Below, piece by piece: positions 40,101 through 55,100 of a stretch of DNA of 64,000 nucleotides. Below the pieces are notes generated by a model, which did no database searches, was not told the origin of the DNA, and worked only from the letters and a program-made list of their open reading frames with translations. The DNA lies in the NCBI GenBank assembly GCA_036873755.1, contig JAVTVY010025059.1, forward strand, positions 1 to 64,000, written 5' to 3'. The stretch comes from Hanleya hanleyi (lineage: Eukaryota; Mollusca; Polyplacophora; Lepidopleurida; Hanleyidae). Within the stretch, counting starts at the first letter, position 1; each line of letters starts with the position of its first letter. A program made the position numbers and the translations under genes.

Positions 40101-43100
40101 GTTCATATTCTTCAAATTTGAATTTTGAATACAGGGGCATTTCTCCCATTAGACCATGGGCTCATAGTCGAAACCCTTCCCTCCCTCGGGGATTTTTGCA
40201 GACTATTATTTTAAGATAGCCTGCTATGTGTATTTGTGGAATCTGCCTGTTTGCCAGTAAAATTTTGGTGGAATAAAGGTACAGGCTGTGCGAAGTATGC
40301 ACAGCTTTGAGACTTTTTGCTGATTCCCAAAATGGGGGGTAGGGTGCAATGCAGCGTTATCTTTTCTTCACATTCGGGTGTAGCACGCTGAATTTTACCA
40401 TACAGTATGCCGAATGAGTACTTTATCAGTAAAGGAAACTGAAAGTTTTCTGCCCTGAAGAATAATGACGTCACAGCATCATGCCATCAAATCGTGGTTT
40501 TGAGTGATTTTTTTACTTATTTTGTACATATGTTAAAACTATTTCAATTTATTGATAAAACTGTTCAGATTATAATTTTTTGCAGACTATTATTTTAAGA
40601 TAGCCTGGTATGTGTATTTGTGGAATCTGCCTATTTGCCAGTAAAATTTTGATGGAATAAAGGTACAGGCTGTGCGAAGTATACACAGCTTGAGATTTTT
40701 GCTGATTCCAAAAATAGGGGGTAGGGTGCAATGCAGCCTTATATTTTCTTCACATTCGGGTGTAGCATGCTGAATTTTACCATACAGTATGCCGAATGAG
40801 TACTTTATCAGCAATGGAAATTGAAAGTTTTCTACCCTGAAGAATAATGACGTCACAGTGACGTCCTGTCATCAAATCGTGGTTTTGAGTGATTTTTTTT
40901 TGCTTATTTTGTACATATGTTAAAACTATTTCAATTTATTGATAAAACTGTCCAGATTATAATTTTTGCAGACTATTATTTTAAGATAGCCTGGTATGTG
41001 TATTTGTGGAATCTGCCCGTTTGCCAGTAAAATGTTGGTGGAATAAAGGTACAGGCTGTGCGAAGTATACACAGCTTGAGCCTTTTTGCTGATTCCCAAA
41101 ATGGGGGGTAGGGTGCAATGCAGCCTTATATTTTCTTCACATTCGGGTGTAGCACGCTGAATTTTACCATACAGTATGCCGAATGAGTACTTTATCAGCA
41201 AAGGAAATTGAAAGTTTTCTGCCCTGAGGAATAATGACGTCACAGTGACGTAATCAAATCGTGGTTTTGAGTGATTTTTTTTTCTTATTTTGTACATATG
41301 TTAAAACTATTTCATAACACTGTCCAGATTATCTCCAATAATCATTAACTAGTTCGAATAAATTATCTCACATTTGGCAATTGCATGTAATCTGGGATTA
41401 AACAGTGAATAAATATGTCCAAACCATGTAACACGTTAGATGACTGATTGTGGTACAAGGGTACTCGTGGATCACAATCTGTCGGCAAACGCTTTCATAG
41501 GAGCTTATCAACATAATCACATGGCTTCTAGGGCGAGGATGATTCAACTATACATTAAAATGCGCTACACTGCACAATTAACTCACAGAATGCAATAAAA
41601 CTTATATACGAACACCGGTATTTCTCGTGAAAGCAAACAAATGTCCGATACCGACTTTAACTCATTCGATGTCATTCTTTCTGCTGCATATTACTCTGTA
41701 TCATCAATGTGTGAAGAGATGTTCATATACAAACCCACTTTCTCGGGGTGTTCTGACCCTACACCTGCTTGAGTATAGGAGTTATTATAACATCACTATA
41801 TGTACTAACACGTACCTCAGAGCAGTTGTTTCGGATAATTTCGGGAATATATCTTATGTATAATCCCAGGCATATCTCTCATCAGGGGCCAAGCCTATTC
41901 GTTACTCGTCCATGCTGCACACATTGTGTAATCGTTTATTAATTTCGATGAACACATGTCTTTTTCTTCTCTTCTTTCTTGCTGACGGTTCTTGTCACGT
42001 GCCAGTGTATTTTAACAATATACTTGGTGGACTGGCACGATCCCGGCATGATCGTCAAGCGAATCGGATTATGCGTCGAAAACATCTACATCCACAATCG
42101 GGCCTGATAGCATATTCTTACTATTTCGCAATTCAGGTGACGGAACATGGATCTCACTTAAAGAGAGATGTAATACGGTGCATGTTCATTTCAGGATGTC
42201 AGCCGCTGTCTGCATTCCATCTCTCAATGGCAATAGTCTGTGGGAACATCTAACACTGTCGCAAGCCATCAGAATCAACTGACGGCTTGCGACAGTGTTA
42301 GATGTTCCCATTTGAATAATCGGCATATGCCATCCCTACCAGGGAACTCAATTCCTAATTTCAAGAAGCTGCCTAAGTGAAATCCATGTTCCGACACCTG
42401 AATTGAGAAATAGTAAGAATATGCTATTAGGCCCGATTGTGAAGGTAGATGTTTTCGACGCATAATCCGATTCGCCTAAATATTCCGACGGCTTGCGACA
42501 GTGTTAGATGTTCCCACAGACTATTACCATTGGGAGACGGAATGCAGACAGCGGCTGACATCCTGAAATGAACATGCACCGTATTAAATCTCTCTTTAAG
42601 TGAGATCCATGTTCCGACACCTGAATTGAGAAATAGTAAGAATTTGCTATCAGGCCCGACGCATAATCGGATTCGCCTGACGACCATGCCGGGATCGTGC
42701 CACTCCATTAAGTATATTGCTAAAATATATGTACAATGGCACTTGACAAGAACCGTCAGCAAGAAAGAGAAAAAAACGAAATGTGTGAATGGAAATTAAT
42801 AAACAATTACACAACGTGTGCAGAATGGACAAGAGTAACGAAGAAGAAGAGTGTAAATCTAAAATAATATAAGATTTCACCCCGTGGGTAATACCGGCAT
42901 CATTATATCTGGAAGAATATGAGAGTATATATGGTGAATAAATTTTTTATATTCATGATTAGGCTTGGCCCCTGATGAGAGATATGCCGGGGATATACGT
43001 AAGGTATATTCCCGAAATTATCCAAAACAACTGCTCTGAGGTACATGTTAGTACATATAGTGATGTTATAATAACTCCTATACTCAGGCGGGTGTAGGGT

Positions 43101-46100
43101 CAGAACACCCCGAGAAAGTGAGTGTGCATATGAACACCTCTTCATACAATTCGTCTGTTTTCTTCTTGTCCGCCATATGAAAGATCGTTAAAGAAACCCA
43201 GTAGAATCCTCTTACCCCCCTCCCCCCTCCCAATTTTCGGTATATACAATCTGATACCCACTCTCCCGTACCCACTCCGAAGCGCACAACAGCAGCGCAA
43301 ATCTTCAAGGAATACCAGAGACAGCAGTCTGATAACATCGTACAATATTTTCTTATTGACAGAGGTAAAATTGTCGGATAAATAGACAATGAATGCATTG
43401 TATATTCAGATGGGTCTGGAATGAGGGTGGTGTTACAGTAATGCATGCCGAGGCCACACCCACCAACGATTATTCGCCAAACAGCCAGATTATGTTAGAA
43501 CATAAGCCAGGCTATCAGAAAAACATAACCTTGAAAAATCCCCGAGGGGGGGGATGGGGGTCTACGCTGGCCCTTGGACTATAACATGGAGCACGGAGTT
43601 CCTGTACTGTTCGACTGTACTATGCGAAGATTTCTTCCTTTCCTTCATGTGTTCACTTTGTCATATACTTTAAAAGCAACTTTACCAAAGCAAAATTCTG
43701 TTCGCCGCGTCCTGCCGGACAATTATCCCTAGGTTTAGGCAATTATCGCCATTCAAATACAAGTGTACAGAATCATTGTCGGAAATCCCGTGATCCCCAT
43801 ATTAGACTCAATTCTGTGATAAATTAAGAACCGTGGATACCTGTTTTATGTGATACTCCAAAAATATCAAATCCGTATCGCTGATCAGTATTCTTAATCC
43901 ATAATATTCGTTGTAAGGTCGTCATCTAAAGAATGATGTATCTCAGTCACGCTTTGATTGTGACTTTTCATATGAGTACCATGAGGATCTTGAAGTACAT
44001 GGGTTCATACGGCCCCTAGTCCCGGGTTAAGCGGAATTAGACACAGGTTACGAAACGTAGCGCCATAGATGTTGCACGCTACGTTCGTATTTTGCTATCA
44101 GCATGCCATATGTATCGCCAAATTTGAGAAACTTTGAGTGGAGGCGCTTGGTGGTAGCCCTGTTCTATAAGTTTCTGCAACAATGTTTTGTGACGTTGAT
44201 TAAAATCGTCACATTTAACACAGGATCTAGCAAATGCTACTAAGGGTGATATGTATACGCCATATGCAGGTCCCACTGGAATATTACTGTCCAGAAAGGG
44301 ATAGTTTACGATGTCGAAATTGTAATCATCTCTTTTGTCATAAGTCGACGAGCTCAGATCAGTTCAATGCACAGGCTTAACATTCCTGACCCTGTCAACT
44401 CCATACTAAACACGGAAAGGTAGCTTCTGTGACAAATGTAAAGTTGAACAGATTTACGTGATTTTGGATTGTGGCTGCCATCTTGGATTTCAGACCAAAT
44501 CCAGGGTAGCCCAAGCGCAAAGAAATTTCCATCAGCATATGTAGAAAGTGGCAAACCATACAGAAAACTTCGACCCTTAGTTTTTCCTCACCTGGGACCT
44601 TTCTATTAATCGTATTATTCTTTCATTTACATGTATATCAGAAACTATGAAAACCAGGTGGAGGGGATTTATGTACTCTATCAACACAAACAGCTCCCGT
44701 ACTCGGTAAGGAATGTCTTTCCTTTAACGTAATAGGTAATGCGGCATATTGTTGACCAAATGATTTCATATTGCTGAACGCTGAGAACGCCCTTGAACAT
44801 GATTTCCACACTACAATTTAGCCTTGATATTTCCGTTGTGAATTGACGTGTGTTAGGGGAAAATACATTTTATGTAGGCGATTGATTGTAATTATAGGGC
44901 CTATAGGGCGCTGTCATTTGATCCATCAAACTTGAGGTAAAATTACGTCCGAGATGAGGGAGACTGACATCCGATTTCAGGGCACATGTCCACAGTTAAC
45001 TCTTTGTGTGTTTCTCCAGATTTGTGTTTTCGCTTGCTTTTAACCCAGCCTGAAAAGCGTCACTGGGATATCAGAGTCCGCTCTCGATAAAGTATAGGAG
45101 ACCTGACACTGGTCTCTGGGAACCACCTGTTTCTTTCACACAGCAACTGATTTTCACCTCTCGGATGTACATGTAATCCGTATTTTCTCTAAATTCGGTT
45201 GAAGTGTCCCAAAATAGATCTTATTTCATTCATGTTCTGGAAAAATCTTGACCGAACGCTCTGCTGCTTGATAATTTTCCGGGTGCGGAGGAGGGAACAA
45301 TTCCTCTGAAACTGATCGCTACATTCTGAGTTGAAATAACTTTATCGTTGTTGCGAAGCCATGTGATGCTACCAATAACGTAAACTCTGTTATGTGGCAT
45401 GGAAGAAGACCAATGTCCTGCCCATAGAGCCTCGATTTCGCGTACAAATATAGTGACGCCCTGCAGTCACTCTTCATCATTGTGTCTTTCATGTGCTTTC
45501 AAACAGGTTCATTTGATGCAAAGACGATGCTCGGACTATAGAACGATACCAGTTTGCATTCACGGAGTGGCTGTGCAGTCCGGAGACGATATTTTCATTA
45601 TGGCTTTGAAAACGATAGGTATCCAATTCTGGGGTAGATACTCATTTGCCATTCGAGTAACCGAGGTGAAAACATATGGATGTTTCAAGAGTGGTATCAA
45701 AGTCATCAGAGGCCGGGGATATTCACCATATGAGGTAAAGACACATTACACGTGGATCTTATTTTATTCGCCACCGCTCCAAATACATTTTTGACCATAT
45801 CTGAAGTTAATTGCATCTTTGACATATATATAGCAAGCATCAGAACTGTCATTCTATAGTCAGCCGTCGACCAAAAAGAATTTCAGCGTCAGTGATGAAA
45901 ATACCTGTTTCGTTTGACAGTTACCACAAATTCAAAATGTGTATGAAATAAAAATATTAAATACGCAAGATAGTTTCTCAATAATGTCAGCAAGATATAA
46001 TAATGTTATAATAATAATAATAATCTCAATCACTGACCAGTAATCTATATCCATATGTATGTCCATGTTCATTTGATCAAGACGGAGGTGTAAAACACAT

Positions 46101-49100
46101 GATATTCAAACGATCCCTAGCCCCGAGCTAAGTGGAAGTAGACACAAGTTACGAAACGTATCATCAGAGATCCTTCACTCTGCGATTGTATTTTGGCGCT
46201 ACGTTTCGTAACTTGTGTCTAATTCCGCTCAACCCGGGGCTAGGGGCCGTATGAACCCATGTACTTCAAGATCCTCATGGTACTCATATGAAAAGTCACA
46301 ACCAAAGCGTGACTGAGATACATCATTCTTTAGATGACGACTTTACAACGAATATTATGGATTAAGAATACTGATCAGCGATATGGATTTGATATTTTTG
46401 GAACATCATGATGTCTTGCCGGCATCATTGAAAACTGTTGACCGCTTCTCTCTTGCAGGAAACAAGCCTATGTTTATGTATAATATGATTGTCTTTTTGA
46501 ATTTGGTGCTAATACTGTTATATGGAATATGGAATAGGTCTTTGGATTATGGACGCGGATATTCTCTAATGGACGACGGCTGAATTATGGATGACGGATT
46601 AGACGCATGTAATTATTATATTTATCAAATAATTTGAGAAACTTTGATTGGAGGCTTTTGATGTTTGACAATTTTCTGACATGATATTCTGTGGCGTTGA
46701 TTAAAATCGCCACAGTCTGCACATGATCTAGCAAGTTCTACCAGGCGAGATATGTATACGTCGTATTATTTAAAGATCCTGCTGGGATTTTGCTATCCAG
46801 AAATGGCTTTTTGTTATAGAGTCGACGTGAGAGAAAGCCCTGATCAGCCCTTGTAAACCTCTAGGTCCAGGTTCAGATATGATGTTCAATCTGGGCTATC
46901 AGTAGTTTCCTTCAAAACCAATGAAGCGAGGGGCATATCCTTCACATAATTCGAATATAGGGATATAGGGACATTAACAAATTGGTGGCCAGTTTTATCA
47001 AACGCCGACATTATTACTGAACCACAAGTATGGTGTTAAATAGTAGTATAGAGAGTCGAGAAATCCCAAGTAGATACATTTCTATACGGTATATGTCATT
47101 CATATTATCCATTATCGATTAATATGTAGGGAAGTGCATTGATAATGAAGATAGAACTGGGATACTAAAGTCTCCGAGTTTGTTTAATTCAGATTTATTT
47201 GCCGTCTGGAACGAAGATAAAGATTGGTGGGTCATTATCATATGTGTATGTGTATCCCTCGCCATATGATCGGGGTCAGACCGAGGGATTATGCGGCTCC
47301 TATGACGAAGATCCTTGCAACGACTTTCTCTTCAGGGACGGGGTCACCCAACTTCCATCTTGCCCTTGGCCGCCAAGTAGATGGTCCTGGAGTGCGTACA
47401 GTTACCAACCCACTCAGTTCATTTCTTCGTGGGGGTGAGCATTATGTTTGGTGACTAACCTTATTTAAATTTTAAATCTTCGATAAACGATATAATCATA
47501 AGCTGTTTATCAGTCGGTTAATATGTCCATCAATAATACGACAACTTGTATTTGCTTTTTATTTTGGATCACACTGCAGCCACTTTTTTCAGCCACTGGC
47601 TCCGGCGAGGTGTCGCCTTTGTACCCCCGAAACTTTTCTTTCCAGTAGTATGTATATCAAGGCGCTTCGATTTGTCTGAACAGAACATATAATATGCTAC
47701 ATGCGATGATAATTAACGGCCAGTCGTCAGATCCGACATTCAATCTACAACCGTCGTCTGTAAAAGAATTTCCGAGTCAATAATTGAAAGACCTTTTTCG
47801 TATGACAGTTGGCAACAAAATGTGTATGAAATAAAACAAAAATAGAACACAAAATTGTTTCCTGCAAGAGAGAAGCGGTCAACTTTTTTCAATGGTGTCA
47901 ACCAGACATCATGATGTTCTTCACATAAAATCATTATCGCTGACAATTATTATTTATCCAAATAAATTCCCAACCTCTCTTCTAAAGTACGCATCTACAT
48001 GATGACTGTACATGGATAGTCACACATATCCAGCTAATCATATCGTAGTTAGTTATATTGTCGCTATATGGCCGAAATAGCGCTGAACGCGACGTTAAAC
48101 CCTAACTCACTCACTCACTCACCTCAGTCACGCGCGCTCTCATTGTGGGTGTTCATTTGAACAACTTGGAGATGTACAACGCATGGTATTCCTAGCCCTA
48201 GTCTACAGCGAAATTAGACACATGTTATCAAACGTGGCGCCAAAGATTTTGCAGGCTACGATCGTGTTTTGTCGTCTGTGTATGATATTTATCACAGAAT
48301 TTGAGAAATTTTGAATGGTTGCCTTTGATGGAATAGCCTTGTTTGATACATGTACATTTCTGTTATAATATACCGTGCCATGGATTGAAATAAACACAAT
48401 GTGCACATGATCTAGCCACTGGTACCAGGCGAGATACGCCCTACGCAGGTTCTCCTGAAAAAAGCTATCCAGAAATTCATGCCTCTCGAACTGAGTCATA
48501 TCTAAGACCTAACTCCCATGGCACTCAACGTTAAGGGGATTGATCAAGAATTGGTGTACCCGGTGTGAGGATAATATGACTGGGTGAAGTATGATGTCTG
48601 CCTGCGGGATTGTACTTCGATGAGGTAGCACTATAAAACAAAGTCATGGAGACATTCATCAATATTACGTCATTTCTGTCTGACGGAGAAGGCATTTGCA
48701 TCTGGTATATGCCGTAGTTACAATTATTAAACATTGAAAGAATTATTGCTTACAGCTGCTCTTTTTCAGGGAATTTGTTACACTTTGCCGAAAAGATTCT
48801 CTTGATATTTAGTTTGCAACCCGCTCGCTGTATGTTGAAAATCTGGTCAAAATAAATCAATTGCGTATTCTTCTCTCCAAATCGAACGATATATATAGTC
48901 ATCTTCATCTCCCCCAATTCAACGTGTTGTTCTACCACATCATCTGATGTATTATTCACACATGAATGTAGTCAACCAAATCAGACAAGGTGTAAATGAG
49001 TGAACCGTATCCAGAAACTGGATGATTAGATGTAAGAATAGTTTATCCGACAATTATTCGCCTCTCAGCCAAGTAAATCCCACCGCGGTGCGTTTTTCGA

Positions 49101-52100
49101 CATCTGAATTGTTTGGTTTCATTTCCTGCAAATGAATATTCTAACTGTCGTTTCTCTTTTCTCAGGGTGCAACCATCAGAAAACCTCTTCTTTGGCGTGC
49201 CCACACATTCACCGCCAGACCCACCAATAACGACTTTTCAAGGGTCTCACTGTTCTTGCAAGTTAACTGGTGCTCCGCAGACATGGAATGGTTTGACCAC
49301 TCAAGAAATACAGTGCTCGTTTCATCCTTCTCGTATTGAATGTATCTACGGTGGCGGCAAAGATGTCTCGTCCTTTTACGCCAGTCCATGCCAGAAGAAA
49401 CGGGAGACGGAAGTGTTTGATCTGGAAGATGACGACCTCGTTATACCAGAGTTTGATACGGACACAAGTCCCGCGGTAAAATATTTATAAGTATATGACT
49501 CCGTCTGACAAATCGTGAGGGCAATCTATCATGTCTATCTGAAGCTACACTGTACATATTCACCAAGAAAGGTGTTGATATAGCACTGTCTTCAAACGGT
49601 TCATATTGATATGGAAATATGTGAGTATATGACCACAGAATATGCAGTAATTTCCACATCGATATTAAATCATTCTGGACTAGGATGTTTGTGACCTATC
49701 CAGGCCCGGGGTGGGGGCTGGTGGGGGGGTGCATTTCAGTGAAGTCCTCTTCAAAACATGTGCTTCTTGTTCGATTTTTCCGTCAGATTTTTTGAATATT
49801 TTCTTCGCAAAAACTGAATCATGAATTAGTAAATGATAGTCTGATATGAAATGAAATAGATTTTGCTCAATTTTCCTGAAAGAAAAGCAAGAATTTTGAA
49901 GAAGAACGACGAAAACATTTCATGGTACCCCACATGGCCAACATCTTGAATTTACCCATGATCTACTCGGGGGGTATGCAGATAGACTCAAAATGACCCC
50001 ACCATCATGAAATAAAAAGTAGCTGAGAGTCAGCTTTCATTTTTTGTCGTTCCGGAGATAGGCAAAAATGTCTGGTAGGGGTGGACCATAATGCCTCCCC
50101 CTCCCTTCAAAGCCTGGTAGGGTTAATCAACTAATAATAATTCACGACAACATCGGGGTACTTCATATTACTTTTTGCGATCAGTTGACCAGTCTGGTAT
50201 CGGTATAGCAATATATAATCGTCTGTATGGCCATGCTGTTAGGCGATGTATGTATTTCTGAAACCTGATTCAACTTTTCAAACTGGGAATATAATATATG
50301 ACTGATAGGATGGATCATTGTTGAATATACATTAACACTGGCAGAGTAATATTTATTTTTGAATTAACACCGAGCACAAATTATTTGCATCCTTTCATTA
50401 GAATGAGAATTTCATCGATTTAATTTCACTTTCATCTTTAATCTATCCTCTAGAACACCACATTCCAAGGTGAATGGACAGAGGCAGCTACGAGAACTTA
50501 CTGTGAAGATTTTATAAAGAATCACCCCGTGTACCAACCATGTAAGGATGTCCCTAACATTGATCTGGACTCGAGTGTCACAGCTTGTATATCGGATATC
50601 CAGGTGATTAATTTTCTTTTGGCTCAGATTTTTCTCCGTCCTGACATTGTAAAGACAAATCACGAAATTAAGAGGAACTTTATATTTTACGTCTTTCAAA
50701 ATATCCAGGTAATACCAAGTATCCCTCGATACCTTTAGGGAATTCCATTGTATTACTAGCGAATTGTCTACAGGATGGCATATTTCAGTCCTATGGATAT
50801 TACATCTCGTTTCAAGTGGCCTGTAAAGTTTGCAATTTTTAATTCCAGAGATAAGCCATTCCAATTTAATATTCGTCCTCACTCATACACTACATTGACA
50901 ATTTGTGTATCAAATTTAAAATCTTTCCAAACTGCTCTTTGATTATAATATTTACCTCTTGCAGTCCATGAGCCAGGCACGTGAAAAAAATTGTCTCGCT
51001 TAACCTACTCCGCTATTTGGTATGGCGTAAAGCCCGCCACGGAGCATATATATATATATATGACATGATTTTTGAGAGAGAAAGAATAAATTGGTCGTCA
51101 GCGGGATTCGAACCCATGATCCCGGCTTATCGCACCGATGGTCTACCTACTGAGCTACATGTATGATGGCCCAAAGATATTACAACCGTGGATTGTTCCT
51201 GTGATGACCAACCTTCTCTCTCGGTGTTGCAATGTGGGCATTTGGCATTATAATGAAGAAATTATACTTGGTATGGCGTATAGCCCGCCTCTGTGCATAT
51301 ATGTAGATATGAAATGAGTTTTGAGAGAGAAAGAATAAATTGGTCGTCAGTGGGATTCGAACATCGCAACACCGAGAGTGAATGTTGGTCATCACAGGGG
51401 AAATGTATGGTTGTAATACCTATGGGTCGTCATAACTCAGTAGGAGGAGCATCGGCGCGATAAGCCGGGGTCGTGGGTTCAAATCCCGCTAACGACCAAT
51501 TTATTCTTTCTCTCTCAAAAATCATTTGTTGCTGCTACATCACCTGATATTAACAAATATCAATCATGGAAAAAGTTTGATTTACTAATTCTGATTAACG
51601 TCAATAATATGCCTAGCACTCATGCATATATTGCGTGCTAATATTTTTACTCAGCAACAATAAGTTCGTCGAAAATTATACATTCTGTACAAAGATACTC
51701 TCCGAAATCTTATATGCGCATTAGTGCATATGGGGTAATGAAATGTGGTTGTTTGAATTTGTGCCTATTTCAATGTCCTTAGTGTAGCACTTGAGTCAGA
51801 GAAAAATCCTTTTGGTATCACAGATACTTCATTTTCTGAAACTGACGTTACTGTTTTGAAGATATAATCAATTTGATAACCTCCAAGCCATATCCTTGAT
51901 ACTGGAGTTTATAGCGAATTGACTCCTATAACAAACACTGGCTTGCAGAAAAATACTGACACCACAATTTGACATGACACCTACACTAGAAATGATCCAG
52001 GAGGGTTATTTTACGATAATGTGCAGCCAGATATTGTATGTGGTTGAGCAAACCCCGTATTCAAGGCCCCTAGAAAATAATCGCTCCTGGACTATGGTTC

Positions 52101-55100
52101 CATTCTTGTAGTAGATATTTCATGTAAGGACTAATGCGTCGGCTTTTTACAGCTGAAAAGATCTGAGTATACGTACATTGTTGTTCCGAGACTTGTGTAT
52201 TGAATGATTTTTATATGAAGAATGAGCCATTCTAATGAAATATTTCAGCAAACGGGAGACACGAGTTGGGCCAAACTTGCTTTGGAGTCCTTCAAAGGGC
52301 AATGCCAAGATGAGGTTTTGAAAAATGACACACTTTGGATGTCAGAAGGTGGTGGCGAGTCTATTTTGGACCAAGTAATCAGTTCTGCCTGTCCATTGGA
52401 CTGTAACAACGTGGGACAATGTGTAAATGGTGAGAATTTCTTCATTCATTATGGTCATGACCATCACTGGTAGTCGTAAAAAATGTACACCTTCTGAATA
52501 CATTAATTTTGGTAGTTCAGCCCAAAGGCAAATGACAAATTGGAAAATCTGTCTCAAAGGATTTGTCCATACGCCATGACATATTCTTATGGAAATATTA
52601 CCACAGTTTCATCTGAAAGGACGCACAGTGAATATGTTCTGTACAGATTACTGCGGAACGTTCCTATGGCGTCAGATACAATGCACGTCTTGATCTCGTC
52701 ACAGTTGTTTTGCTATTTGCTCATATTTATCGTTCGTTAATCTAACTGTGGTGAGAATGCTAGCGTTAGTTTAGTGTCGATGGTTACAAGAGTTGCAGTG
52801 TTGTCATGAATTATTATTGCTATTTCATTCAAGGAACATGTCAGTGCCAAACTGGGTATGATGGTACGGACTGTTCTATTGAGGTGGGTGTGCCGCCTAC
52901 TAACCTGTCAATCCCCAAATCTGGACTCTGTGACTTGTCGACGAAACCCTGCAAAGCAACAAAGGTGTACGGCGAATCTTTCATAGAGTCTCAGGATTTG
53001 ACATGTCGAATGGTTGAAAGCCAGGTGTGTATGATATCAGTTATTATATCAGTTATCAATATTTATCGGCATCTCGTGAGTTTTCGAAATCTTTATTTAC
53101 CTCTGTATGTCGATGAAATAGCCTTTTACAACATTGAGTAATAAGTCGATTGAATAAAAAGTTACCTGAATGGAAATATAACACAGCGTTATATGGAACC
53201 AACTTGTTAAATCAAGCTAGCGTGAAAATCTGATTCTCCTTTGTTTCTTGAGAGATAAGTACTTTCTCTTTACCATAGCAGTTATAAAAATAAACGAAGT
53301 TGTATTTAGCAATTTCTTCATCCAACCAAATTTGTACTATTATAATTTGGTTGCCTATATCATTTATATCAAACCAGTTTGTATGATTCCTGTTTGGGCG
53401 TAATCAAAAATATATGACAAACATGTTACTTGTATATATCCATCAGCAATATTCATCTCAAACTGCAACATTTTCTCTGTCTTATAGGCATTTACTGCTA
53501 AACATTTTCTCAACCAAATATTCATGTAAACTCTCCAACGAGAAAAATACTTTCTATTGTTCTTATCAAATTATGAGAGACGAAGAACTTTCTTCCTCAG
53601 CCCATTTCTTGCCAAAAATTACATTCCATTTGTTTCCTTGTGGTAAAAATTTAATACGAATCCAACACAGCAACGACTTGGATGAATATAATGCATGGAA
53701 GGATATGCTATAGCATTTTTCCCGTCTTTGTCTTAAATAGTTCAGTGATCTTCCAAATTAAACGTTTGGTATTGTTACCATATTCACCAGTGATGTACCA
53801 CATCTCTTGCTGAGGTACAATGTCAATTGTGTTGAATTTACTTCCGCGTCAATTGTGTATAATTTGTGGTCCGACCTGATGACTGAAACAAGGTTGAAAA
53901 CCACGTTAAACCCTACTATTCACTCTCACTCACTCAATTTAATGGAAAGTTTATGGACTCTATTCTCCCATTATCACATTGTCTAAACTTCTAGTTAACT
54001 GTCGGTGTACATGTAACTGACAGTAGAAGCTATACGATCCAATTCCACAAATTGGAATTGGGCTCTCAAGCCCATCCGTATATGTAGGCCTATCGGGCGA
54101 ATATTAAATTCAGAATCAATTCAAGCTCGGAAGTTGCCAGTCTATTTTATTAAAAAAATAAATTGGCCTATGAGTGATCTGTCGTATATCATTTTCCTCA
54201 GGTGGACAGGAATGGTATTTATCTCACTGGGCATACGGTAGACGTAAAGGCAATTTTCATGAACACCTATGAAGTTGTATGCCCGCTACCTAACCTAATT
54301 TCTGGGAAGTCGACTATCGCCCAACAGCCTTGGCTGAATGCATATAGAGTTTCCATCAGCAATAACGGACAAGATTTCGGTGGTGTCACCACCATATTAC
54401 CGTACGATCCAACGTGTTTCTTCTGCGATGTTCAGACCAACACAATATCTTGCGCAGTGAAAGTAAGCATTGCTGTTTCGCTTCTCATCTGAAATATGAA
54501 TGATATAATCTACGGCTAAAGGGAATTATTCCATTCTTTGTTTGTCGCAAAAGGTGATATTACAAGTGTTACCATGATTACTGTATCCATCTGGATAGTT
54601 AATCCCGCCACTGCTCGCTAAAACAATACATCTACGAAAATAAAGGGGGAGGCGTACGTTAGTAATAATGGTTTTGCATGCAGATCGGTCCGACTATTTT
54701 TAATCCTTGAAAAGTAACATGGGTCGGTAATCATACTTTGAAATATAGCAGTCTGTAAAAGGGAACCCACATGATTTTAGTAATCAATATTTTATACCTA
54801 CATATATATGCTAATAACTTCGTATGAAAAACATAACCGATATTACAGCAAGAGAAGTCTGCATCTGAGAAAATTCATCCCAACTATAAAACTGTTTATA
54901 AAATTGCATATTTGTACGTTGATGCGAATTCTATACCGTTTTATCATTATCGGTACCCAGGTTGATTACTGTTACATCACCAATGTGTGCATCATCTCTA
55001 AGACGCAAGATCCGGGCCGGCCATGTTATGTATGTGATCCCACACAGTCAAAGTTGGACTGGACTTACAGTGGTAAGAAAACGCTGAATACGTTAGAAGA

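Noticed and set aside
40211..41297. Three minus-strand frames beginning MTSLFFR(A/V)ENFQFPLL.
   Set aside because: Copies 2 and 3 shift frame relative to copy 1, so the peptide is not under constraint. Simple tandem duplication.
41912..42253. YYFAIQVTE in the foldback resembles YSFAIRVTE of exon 8.
   Set aside because: Similarity is limited to a few residues and the other arm copies do not preserve the frame.
42960..43015. CTGATGAG near a 10-bp stem followed by GAAA, checked as a hammerhead ribozyme.
   Set aside because: Ten extra bases separate CTGATGA from stem II, so the catalytic core is not formed.
51425..51498. Functional tRNA-Ile gene.
   Set aside because: Lacks U33, has a degraded A box, and shares its flank with nearby inverted copies, as a SINE head would.
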